A program made the position numbers and the translations under genes. The notes beneath the pieces are model-generated. The model was not told where the DNA came from and made no database searches. It saw only the letters and a list, made by a program, of their open reading frames with translations. From Hymenobacter telluris (GTDB lineage: Bacteria; Bacteroidota; Bacteroidia; Cytophagales; Hymenobacteraceae), in contig NZ_JAFLQZ010000012.1 in assembly GCF_017313265.1 (NCBI RefSeq), forward strand, positions 1-64,000: a DNA stretch of 64,000 nucleotides, given 5' to 3'. Shown here in pieces: positions 45,944 through 54,000 of the stretch (positions are counted from its first letter, which is position 1; each line of letters opens with the position of its first letter).

Positions 45944-46630
45944 ATGCTTGCCGAACTCCTCGAACGTCATCAGCACGAGTTTCATGCCATTCTGCCCGTA
46001 GATTTGAATGCCCCTGACGTGGCCCGCCTGGACTTCACCGCCAACAACCCCCTGGTGCGCGACGCTGACCTGCGCGACACGGCCGCCTTCGAGGCACTGG
46101 TTGCCGAACTCTTGGCCGCGCAAGAGGCGCATATTGGGGTGGGTGGTTACCTGGAAAACCGGGTTATTTACCGGCGCAGCCCCGGCCTGTTCGGCGACCC
46201 GGCCGTGCCCGCCCGTTCTTTACATTTGGGTGTGGATGTATGGCTGCGCGCCGGTACGCCCGTGCTGGCGCCGCTTGATGCGGTGGTGCACAGCGTGCAA
46301 GACAACGACAATTTCGGTGACTATGGACCCACGGTTATTTTAGAGCACCAGCTGGAAGGCGAAACGTTTTACACGCTCTACGGCCACCTCACCCGCCGCG
46401 AAACCGCTTTGCTCCGGCCGGGAATGGCCATCGAAAAAGGCCAGACTTTCACGGAAGTCGGCCCCGCCCCCGAAAACGGCGACTGGCCGCCGCACTTGCA
46501 TTTCCAAGTCATTGCCGATATGCTCGGCCTAACGGGAGACTTTCCCGGCGTGGCGCTGCCCGAAGAACAGGATAAGTGGGCCGCCCTCTGCCCCGACCCC
46601 AACCTGATTTTGCAGAGCCAATGGCTGTAG
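45944..46630 (+). CDS. M23-type peptidoglycan endopeptidase family protein
   Basis: Protein of 228 residues with a LytM/peptidase M23 domain in the second half. The first zinc ligands are in SLHLGVDVW (HxxxD), the fold's TLYGHLTR and the HLHF motif follow, so the active-site set His, Asp, His, His appears complete. The N-terminal 90 residues are helical and have no obvious signal peptide, which is unusual for a cell-wall enzyme; it may be cytoplasmic or exported in another way. M23 enzymes cleave peptidoglycan cross-links or lysostaphin-type bridges. No partner gene is adjacent. A REP-like inverted pair follows its stop. Confidence 0.85.
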   Translation: MLAELLERHQHEFHAILPVDLNAPDVARLDFTANNPLVRDADLRDTAAFEALVAELLAAQEAHIGVGGYLENRVIYRRSPGLFGDPAVPARSLHLGVDVWLRAGTPVLAPLDAVVHSVQDNDNFGDYGPTVILEHQLEGETFYTLYGHLTRRETALLRPGMAIEKGQTFTEVGPAPENGDWPPHLHFQVIADMLGLTGDFPGVALPEEQDKWAALCPDPNLILQSQWL

Positions 46631-46655
46631 GGCTACGTCCTATCCTGGATTCGCA

Positions 46656-46767
46656 GAACAATGTAGAGACGCGACACTTCGCGTCTCTCGTTGCTGAGGT
46701 TGTTTACCCTGTGTCGTCCGAACGGCGCGGACGCCAAGACGCGAAGTGTCACGTCTCTACATTGTTC
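46656..46767. repeat. Inverted pair of REP-like palindromes with GTAG foot
   Basis: 31-bp arms (46656-46686 and 46737-46767) match as reverse complements with one mismatch. The left arm has GTAG (46663-46666) directly followed by an 8-bp perfect stem AGACGCGA/TCGCGTCT with loop CACT. GTAG plus imperfect palindrome is the layout of REP elements served by RAYT/TnpA-REP proteins. No such gene is in the window. Confidence 0.75.
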
Positions 46768-46796
46768 CGGCATTGCTATTGTCTTACGCAACTGCT

Positions 46797-48011
46797 TTAA
46801 TCGAACTTGATGGCGGCTACGGGCTTGATGCGCGAAATCAGGTAGGTGGGAATCAGGACGGCCAGCAGGGACGTGGCGAAAGTGGCTACGTTGAGCAGTA
46901 CGATGATGGCCAGGTCCCAATGCACTGGCACCCGGTCCATGTAGTAGTTTTCGGGGTCGAGGGGGATGAGGTGGGTGTAGTACTGCAACGCGCAGAAACC
47001 CAAGCCGACAATGTTGCCGAACAACATGCCGCGGAGCGTCAGGCTGATGCCGCGGAAAAAGAACATGCTCCGGATCTGCCGGTCGGTGGCCCCAATGGCT
47101 TTCAAGATGCCAATCATGTTGGTGCGCTCCAGAATCATGATGAAAATGGTAGCCACCATGTTGAACGTAGCCACGAAGATGATGAGCAGCAGGAAGATAA
47201 CCACGTTGCGGTTGAGCAGCTGCAGCCAGTCGAAAAGCTGCGCGTACTGGTCGGTAATCTTATCGAGCTTGAGGTCGTAGCGCAGGTTCTCGTACATATT
47301 CTCCGCCACCGGGTCGAGGCGGTTGAAGTTCTTGAGCACCACTTCCACCCCACCCACCAAGGAGTCGGGCCAGGCGTTCAGCTCCCGAATCTGCCGCAAG
47401 TCGCCGATAACGTACACATCATCAAACTCATCCAGGCCGGTTTGGTAGATGCCACTCACCCGGAATGGCCGGACCCGGGGCGGATTCTGGATGAAGTAGA
47501 ACAGCGTTTTGTCGCCCACTTTCAGGCGCAGCTTGTCGGCTACTTTGCGTGAAATCAGGATGTCGTTGGAGGCCGCCGAATCGGGGAAGCTCAGGAACTG
47601 GCCGGCCACCAGGTTCTGGCGCATCGGCGAGCGGCTGTCTTCTTCCGATATGCCTTTGAGCACCACACCCAGCACTTCGTCCTTGGTTTTGATGATGGCC
47701 GTTTTGCGGGCAAAGGGCTGCACCGACTGCACCTGCGGAAACCGGTGCAGCTCCTCAATCAGGCCGGGGCCACCAATCGGCTCAATCTCAATGGAGTTGT
47801 TGGTGTCGTATTTGCTGACCGTGAGATGCGAGCCGAACGAGAAAATCTTGCTTTGAATCTCGTTGCGGAAGCCTTCTAAAATGGCAAACGACACTATCAT
47901 CACCGCCAGCCCGAGGGCAATGCTGATGATGGCTATCTTTGTCACCGACGAAGTAAAAGACCCCGAGTCGGCTCCGTCAATCTTGTGGGATATGTACCGC
48001 GAGACGTTCAC
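46797..48011 (-). CDS. ABC transporter permease, LolC/LolE-type (lipoprotein release)
   Basis: Inner-membrane protein of 404 residues starting with GTG at 48009-48011. It has one N-terminal membrane segment (VTKIAIISIALGLAVMIVSFAI), a large periplasmic MacB-like domain (about 50-260) and three C-terminal segments with the FtsX-like signature ILKAIGATDRQIRSMFFFRG. This matches LolC/LolE, which with LolD extract lipoproteins from the inner membrane. The ATPase gene is not adjacent, which is common in this phylum. General MacB-like permeases are the alternative. It is divergent from the NamZ-like gene, 48 bp apart. Confidence 0.85.
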   Translation of the reverse strand: MNVSRYISHKIDGADSGSFTSSVTKIAIISIALGLAVMIVSFAILEGFRNEIQSKIFSFGSHLTVSKYDTNNSIEIEPIGGPGLIEELHRFPQVQSVQPFARKTAIIKTKDEVLGVVLKGISEEDSRSPMRQNLVAGQFLSFPDSAASNDILISRKVADKLRLKVGDKTLFYFIQNPPRVRPFRVSGIYQTGLDEFDDVYVIGDLRQIRELNAWPDSLVGGVEVVLKNFNRLDPVAENMYENLRYDLKLDKITDQYAQLFDWLQLLNRNVVIFLLLIIFVATFNMVATIFIMILERTNMIGILKAIGATDRQIRSMFFFRGISLTLRGMLFGNIVGLGFCALQYYTHLIPLDPENYYMDRVPVHWDLAIIVLLNVATFATSLLAVLIPTYLISRIKPVAAIKFD

Positions 48012-48059
48012 TGCCGTAAAGCTACATGTCTACGGCCAGTTTCCTAGCTTCGTTTCCTG

Positions 48060-49304
48060 ATGCTTCTACCCAACTTCTCCAGCCTCCTCGGCCTGACTCT
48101 CCTGCTGTCCGACTGCGCTACCACTGCGCCGGCCACCACTACCCCTCCCCCATCTGCGGTGGTCAGCTCGGCCCCACAGGTAGTTACCGATGCCCTCCCG
48201 GCTGCGCCGGCCTTGCGGGTGGGAGCCGAACAGTTTGCACAGTACCTGCCGCAGCTCAAGGGCAAACGGGTGGGTCTGGTAGTCAACCAGACGGCCCGCG
48301 TGGGCAAAGCGTATTTGGTTGATACGCTGCTGGCGCAAGGCGTGGGCGTGAAAGTAATTTTCGGGCCGGAGCACGGTTTCCGGGGCGAAGCCGCCGATGG
48401 GGCTACTATTAAAGACGGCAAAGACGCCCGCAGCGGCCTGCCGGTGCGCTCCTTGTACGGGGCCACCAAAAAGCCCACTCCCGAAATGCTGGCCGACGTG
48501 GACGTACTGGTGTTTGACATTCAGGACGTAGGCACGCGCTTCTACACGTTCATCAGCACGATGCACTACGTGATGGAAGCCGCCGCCGAGCAGGGCAAGG
48601 AGGTGATAGTGCTGGACCGCCCCAACCCCAACGGCTGGTACGTTGATGGCCCGGTGCTAGAGCCGGCGCACAAGTCGTTTGTGGGCATGCACCCCATTCC
48701 GATTGTGCATGGCCTGACAGTAGGCGAATTGGCGAAGATGATAAACGGCGAGAAATGGCTGGCCGGTGGCAAACAGTGCCGCCTAACGGTAGTACCGGTA
48801 GCGGGCTATACGCACTCTACGCGCTATGCCCTACCCATTGCCCCGTCGCCGAACCTGCCTAACCCGCACTCCGTGGCCCTCTACCCCACGGTGTGCATGA
48901 TGGAAGGTACCGACGTAAGCGTGGGCCGCGGCACGGCCATGCCGTTTGAGGTAATTGGAGCACCCACGCAGCCGGCCACCCGCCCGTTCAGCTTCACGCC
49001 CAAGCCCAATGCCGGCTCGCCCACCCCGCCCCAGAACGGCAAGCTCTGCTACGGCCTCGACCTGCGTGAAACCGGCAACAACGTGGGCTTCACGCTGAAA
49101 TATCTGCTGGATTTCTATCAGCAAAGCACCGCCAAAGACAAGTTCTTCGGCAAGTACTTCGAGCAGCTTTCGGGCACTTCGGCGCTGCGGCAGCAGATTA
49201 TTGCCGGTAAGTCGGAAACGGAAATCCGGAGGTCGTGGGAGCCGGCGCTGGGGCAGTATAAGGCCATGCGCAAGAAGTATCTGCTGTATCCGGACTTTCA
49301 GTGA
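48060..49304 (+). CDS. namZ: DUF1343 exo-beta-N-acetylmuramidase (NamZ-like, GH171) lipoprotein
   Basis: Enzyme of 414 residues that probably releases terminal N-acetylmuramic acid from peptidoglycan fragments. The signal peptide ends at LLSDC (about residue 19), so it is a lipoprotein. The family core is clear: GKRVGLVVNQTARVGKAYLVDTL, IFGPEHGFRGEAADG, VRSLYGATKKPTPEML, VLVFDIQDVGTRFYTFISTM and VVLDRPNP-like VIVLDRPNPNGWYVDG. Glu in GPEHGF is a conserved candidate catalytic residue. Such enzymes serve peptidoglycan recycling; the M23 gene about 1.4 kb away may fit the same theme. Function follows from family studies. Confidence 0.88.
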   Translation: MLLPNFSSLLGLTLLLSDCATTAPATTTPPPSAVVSSAPQVVTDALPAAPALRVGAEQFAQYLPQLKGKRVGLVVNQTARVGKAYLVDTLLAQGVGVKVIFGPEHGFRGEAADGATIKDGKDARSGLPVRSLYGATKKPTPEMLADVDVLVFDIQDVGTRFYTFISTMHYVMEAAAEQGKEVIVLDRPNPNGWYVDGPVLEPAHKSFVGMHPIPIVHGLTVGELAKMINGEKWLAGGKQCRLTVVPVAGYTHSTRYALPIAPSPNLPNPHSVALYPTVCMMEGTDVSVGRGTAMPFEVIGAPTQPATRPFSFTPKPNAGSPTPPQNGKLCYGLDLRETGNNVGFTLKYLLDFYQQSTAKDKFFGKYFEQLSGTSALRQQIIAGKSETEIRRSWEPALGQYKAMRKKYLLYPDFQ

Positions 49305-49400
49305 TTTACAGACACCCCTGGTTTGTAGAGTGCACAGAACGTTCTGCGTCCTCTGCGTAACCTTCTGCGCCTTCTGCGGGCTAAAAACTCTTAAAACGAC

Positions 49401-50360
49401 ATGCTGAAAATAGTTTTCATGGGCACCCCCGAATTTGCGGTACCCACGCTGGAAGCCCTAATAAACTGGGACGGGTGCCAGGTGGTGGCCGTGGTAACGG
49501 CGCCCGACAAGCCCGCGGGCCGCGGGCGGCAACTAGCCGAGTCGGCGGTGAAGCAGGCGGCGGTGCGGCATGGCCTACCGGTGTTGCAGCCGACTAACCT
49601 CAAAGCCCCGGAGTTCCAGGAGGAGCTGCGCAGCTACGCGGCTGATTTGCAGGTGGTAGTTGCGTTCCGGATGCTGCCGGAGGCAGTGTGGAATATGCCG
49701 CCGAAGGGTAGCATCAACATTCACGCGTCGTTGCTGCCGCAGTACCGCGGCGCGGCGCCCATCAACTGGGCCCTCATCCACGGCGAAACCGAAACCGGCG
49801 TCACGTCTTTCTTTCTGCGCCACGAAATTGATACCGGCGACCTTATTTTTCAGGACGTGGTGCCCATTACGGCCGAGGATGATTTCGGGTCGTTGTATGA
49901 GAAGCTGAAAACCACTGGCGCGCAGCTCGCCCTGCGCACGGTGCAGGCCATTGCGGCTGGCACCGCGCCCAGCCTGCCCCAGGTGGAAAGTGCAGCGTTG
50001 CGCGCGGCCCCCAAAATTCAGAAGGAAACCGGCCGCCTCGATTTCACGCAGCCGGCTGTGGCGCTAGCCAACTTGGTGCGCGGCCTCTCCCCCATTCCCA
50101 CGGCCTTCACGCAGCTACCGGATGGCCGTACGCTCAAGGTTTTCAAGGCCCAACCGTTCGATGACGAGGAAGCCAGCGGCCCCGACTCGGGCCACATGGG
50201 ACGCTGGTATTCCGATGGCCGCACCTATCTGCGCGTGCAAACCGCCAACGGCCTACTCGATTTGCTGGACGTGCAGCTGGAAGGCAAAAAACGCATGACG
50301 GTAGTGGAGTTCCTGCGCGGTTTCAACACGGCACAGTTAAACTCAGGAACCAAGCAGTAA
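49401..50360 (+). CDS. fmt: Methionyl-tRNA formyltransferase
   Basis: Formylates initiator Met-tRNA with 10-formyl-tetrahydrofolate. Length 319 residues, normal. N-terminal motif IVFMGTPEFAVPTLEAL, then the catalytic block NIHASLLPQYRGAAPINWA (Asn, His) and HEIDTGDLI (Asp). The C-terminal OB-like domain holds LVRGLSPIPTAFT and the expected ending. It is 97 bp after the NamZ-like gene and 49 bp before folA, all on the plus strand. Linking a folate-dependent formyltransferase with dihydrofolate reductase is metabolically sensible, and cotranscription is likely. Confidence 0.97.
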   Translation: MLKIVFMGTPEFAVPTLEALINWDGCQVVAVVTAPDKPAGRGRQLAESAVKQAAVRHGLPVLQPTNLKAPEFQEELRSYAADLQVVVAFRMLPEAVWNMPPKGSINIHASLLPQYRGAAPINWALIHGETETGVTSFFLRHEIDTGDLIFQDVVPITAEDDFGSLYEKLKTTGAQLALRTVQAIAAGTAPSLPQVESAALRAAPKIQKETGRLDFTQPAVALANLVRGLSPIPTAFTQLPDGRTLKVFKAQPFDDEEASGPDSGHMGRWYSDGRTYLRVQTANGLLDLLDVQLEGKKRMTVVEFLRGFNTAQLNSGTKQ

Positions 50361-50409
50361 GCGTTGGTAGCGGCATCAATCAGCACATCAACAATCAGCC
50401 ATCAACCTA

Positions 50410-50895
50410 ATGCTTGCATTCGTAGTAGCCACCGCCGAAAATCGGGTTATCGGGCGCGACAATCAGCTCATCTGGCATCTTCCCGCCGATTTAAAGCATT
50501 TCAAACAACTCACCCAGGGCCACCCCGTCGTGATGGGCCGCCGCACCTATGAAAGCATCGGCCGGCCGCTGCCTAACCGCACCAACATTGTAGTCACTCG
50601 GCAGCAGGACTGGCAGGCCGAAGGCTGCGAAACGGCGCATTCAGTACCGGCCGCGCTGGAACGGGCCGCGCAGCTCGACGAGCAGGTGTTCGTGATTGGC
50701 GGCGCCGAAATCTACCAGCAGGCCCTATCCGCCGCCGATACCATCTACCTGACCGAAGTACACCACGAGTTTGAAGGCGACGTACTGTTTCCGGAGCTAA
50801 ACCACGCCGTGTGGCGCGAGGAATCCCGCCAGCGCCACGAAGCCGACGACAAGCATGCTTACCCGTTCAGCTTCGTAACGCTGAAAAGAAGATAG
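50410..50895 (+). CDS. folA: Dihydrofolate reductase
   Basis: Reduces dihydrofolate to tetrahydrofolate with NADPH. Length 161 residues, standard for chromosomal DHFR. Motifs: VVATAENRVIGRDNQLIWHLPADLKHF with the catalytic acidic residue (Asp in LPADLKHF), VVMGRRTYESIGRPLPNR, and VIGGAEIYQQAL for cofactor binding. It starts at the ATG at 50410 after a short repeat-word spacer (CAATCAGCACATCAAC). The gene ends before a strong bidirectional hairpin shared with the converging PorU-like gene. Nothing points to trimethoprim-resistant horizontal origin. Confidence 0.97.
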   Translation: MLAFVVATAENRVIGRDNQLIWHLPADLKHFKQLTQGHPVVMGRRTYESIGRPLPNRTNIVVTRQQDWQAEGCETAHSVPAALERAAQLDEQVFVIGGAEIYQQALSAADTIYLTEVHHEFEGDVLFPELNHAVWREESRQRHEADDKHAYPFSFVTLKRR

Positions 50896-50944
50896 CGAAG
50901 TGGTTGTTCCTGTCGGTATCTATTGCTTGGGATAATGGAAAAGC

Positions 50945-50983
50945 AAAAGCCCTTACCATCATGTGAATGGTAAGGGCTTTTTT
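50945..50983. terminator. Bidirectional terminator between folA and the PorU-like gene
   Basis: A perfect 15-bp stem (AAAAGCCCTTACCAT and its complement) with a 7-nt loop and T runs on both sides, between converging stop codons at 50895 and 51003. Confidence 0.88.
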
Positions 50984-51002
50984 GAAACCGGACTCCTGAA
51001 GG

Positions 51003-54000
51003 CTAGCGCAGAAGCACAATCTTTCCCCAGTCTTTTTTGAAGGCCTGGTCGCCGGCGGTGGCGCGGCGGCTGAACTTGTCTTGCGGGTCGTCGAGCATCA
51101 CGCGGTACAGGTAGGTGCCGTTGGCCAGCCGGTCACCGAACTGGTCGGTACCATCCCAGGCGTACTCACTGATGTTGTTACCGATACGCAGGGGGCCGAG
51201 CTCGGCCATCATAATCTCGCGCACCACCCGGCCGGTCAGCGTCAGCACCTGAATTTTCATGTTACGCGGCGGCTCGGTGCCCGTCAGCGTGAACACAAAC
51301 CGGGTTTTGCTGGTAACCGGGTTCGGATACGGGTAGATGTTGCTGATGGTCGATTCGTTGACAACCTCGAACGTAATGCGGTACGGCTCGGCAGCGGCGG
51401 CTTTGCCGGTGGCATCTCGCCCTTGCACCTCCAGTGTGTAGATACCGTTATCAAGCGGGGTGGTCTGGCCCATGCGCAGCTCTAGCTGGGCAGTGCCCTT
51501 GGTTGAGTCGGAGGAGAAGCGCACGTTGCTACCCGTCAGGTCGAGGCGGCTGGTGGGTTGGTTGGGGCCAGTCAGCAGCACGTCAAAGTTGCTGGTGCCC
51601 TGAATCCGACGTAGTCGGTCATCATCACGCAGCTGCACCGTAATGGTTGGGGCCGGGGATACAATGTCGCCATTCAAGATGTGCAGGCCGTCGAAAGCCA
51701 CATCCAGGGTGGGAGGCACGTTGCGGTCCTCCACCCGGAAAGCGTCCAGCACCAGCTCGTTGTTGAAGGCATACAGCTCCGGCAAGGCCCGCGGGCTGGG
51801 ATTCACCACTACGTTGCCGCTCACACTACCCGTCAGGCCTACCACGTTCACGCGGGCATCGAAGCTGACCTGGCTGTTGGCTTGCAAGGCCCCGCCCGGT
51901 ACGTCTACCAACGCTTCTTTCACTCCGTTGCTTTCATTGCGCAGCAGAATCCGGGCTTTCATCGGCCCGCTGAAGTTGATGGACGACACATTCTGGAATA
52001 CCACCGGTACCGTTACAAAGCCCGTTTCACTGGCTTGCCGGGCCAGCGTGGCCGGGTCGTAGGCGGAAGCTGGGGTAGCCAGGTCGCGGCGCACAATGCC
52101 TTCCGGCACGCCCTGGTAAGTTACCAGCCATTGTTTCAACTGGGGCGCGGTGCGGTTCAGCGTGTCACGCAGCTCCAGCACCAGTTGCAGGTAGGGATAC
52201 TGCCGGGCCGAAATATTTGCCAGCGCTAGGTTGCGGCTGGTTACGTTGGCATTTAGCACCCGCTCCACGTTCAGCGTATCAATGCCAATCAGCTTCAGGG
52301 TGTACTGGTCGGTGGCATCGGGCGTGCGCACGGTGTGGTACAGGTTCTGCCACTGTTGGGCCGGCCCAATCCGCGTGGACGTCACGCTGCCACTGCCGGC
52401 CCGGGTCAGAAGCGCCGCATTCAGCGTAATCACCTGGTTGATGCTGGGGGTTGGGTTAGTAGGGTCGGCGGTTACTTCGCGTACCACCCGCGGGTTTGGG
52501 CCTTTCTGTACCAGTAGCGCGTATGGTTCGCCATCCTGCAACGTGTTGATGCGCGTTGCGCCCAGAGCCGTAAAGGCAGCTTTCAAGGAAGCCGGGAACG
52601 AGGAGAAATTCACCTTGTTCATGGAAATCAACGCTACGTAGTCGCCGGGGCGCACATTGGTTAGCAAAGACTGCAGCTGCGCTTGCCGGGTAGGCGTGTT
52701 TAGGTTGTCGGCGGTATTATTAGGGTCGGCCGAGGCAAAATGATAATAACGCAGGTTACCCTGGCCGCAGGAGTCGTAGCCCCCTGCCACGTTGCGCACG
52801 GGCCGCAGCGTACGACCACTGAACACCGCCACCATCATATTAGGCTTGTTAGGTCCGCAGTTGGCTACATAAGGCGAAACCGATGTGCTGATGCCATCTG
52901 TTAACGCATTGAAAGTTTGTACGGCTCCGGTGCCGCCACCACGCGTAGCCAACGCTATTGGCTCGCTGATATCCGCGAAATCCCAGCGTCCCGATGGGGC
53001 AGCTACGCTCACGCCTGTCAGTTGGTCGCGGCGGAACTGCCCGTGGTGGCTCTGCGACCAGCCTCCGTTGGTGCCCTGAATCACGCGGAACGAGCTGGTA
53101 GCCCACTCCGGACTTTCATCTCCTACCGGCGCTTGGAAACGCAACCGCCAGTACCACACCACACTATCGCGCCCAGCCAGCGTTGGCAAGGTTGGCCGCC
53201 AATCGGGCACCAGCGTAGTGGTGATGGTGCGGGTTTGCCTGATGGGACTGGCACTGGTGAAAGTAGGTACCGTATCCAGCTCCATTTCATACACCCTTGA
53301 CGCCCCGCGCGGGTCGTTGGTTTGGCCAACTAAGCGCAGGTTGGTAGCGGGCACAATGGCAAACTCCGGCGGCCACACCGTCCGGACACCACCTTGCAGG
53401 AAGTTGAAGTTGATTTGCCCGGTGTTGTTGGTTTCGCTCAGTTCGGTTACCCGGTTGCGGTAGTCGAGGGCTACTTCAAAACGGTTATCCCCGAACACGT
53501 TCCCGGTGTTGGGCAGCACGAACGTGTAAGTACTGTCATGCCACGCCTGACGAACGGTGTACGTTTTGATATCGGGGATGCGGCCGGTTGCCACTGGGTA
53601 GGTCCGGGTGATGCGGATATCCAACGAGTCGTAGGTGATTTTGCCAGGGTTACTGACGCGTACCAGCAGCTTGAAATCGGGCGAGGAAGCCTGAATTGTT
53701 CCTGTACCATTGGGCTGAAGCTGGAGGTCGGCGTTGCTGGTGATGAAGTCAGGCCGTTCGGGAGCATAGAATCGTAGGGCCGGGTCGCCAAGCCAGGTAT
53801 TCATCATGGCCAAGGCTATAGCCGAGCCACCGCCACCGGTTGCAAGTAGCAAGCGGCGGTTTGCTTCAGCTTGCAACACCGGAATCGGCTTGCCATACCA
53901 AGCCGGCTCGTTGAAAGCTACTTTATAGAACTCGGTGCTGAATACATCCAAGTCATAAGCAAAAGCTTCATCGGAAGCAGCCATAAAGCCAACTGCTCCT

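Noticed and set aside
46797..47552. 268-codon plus-strand frame opposite the Lol-type permease
   Set aside because: His/Gln/Glu-rich antisense shadow of a clear membrane protein gene.
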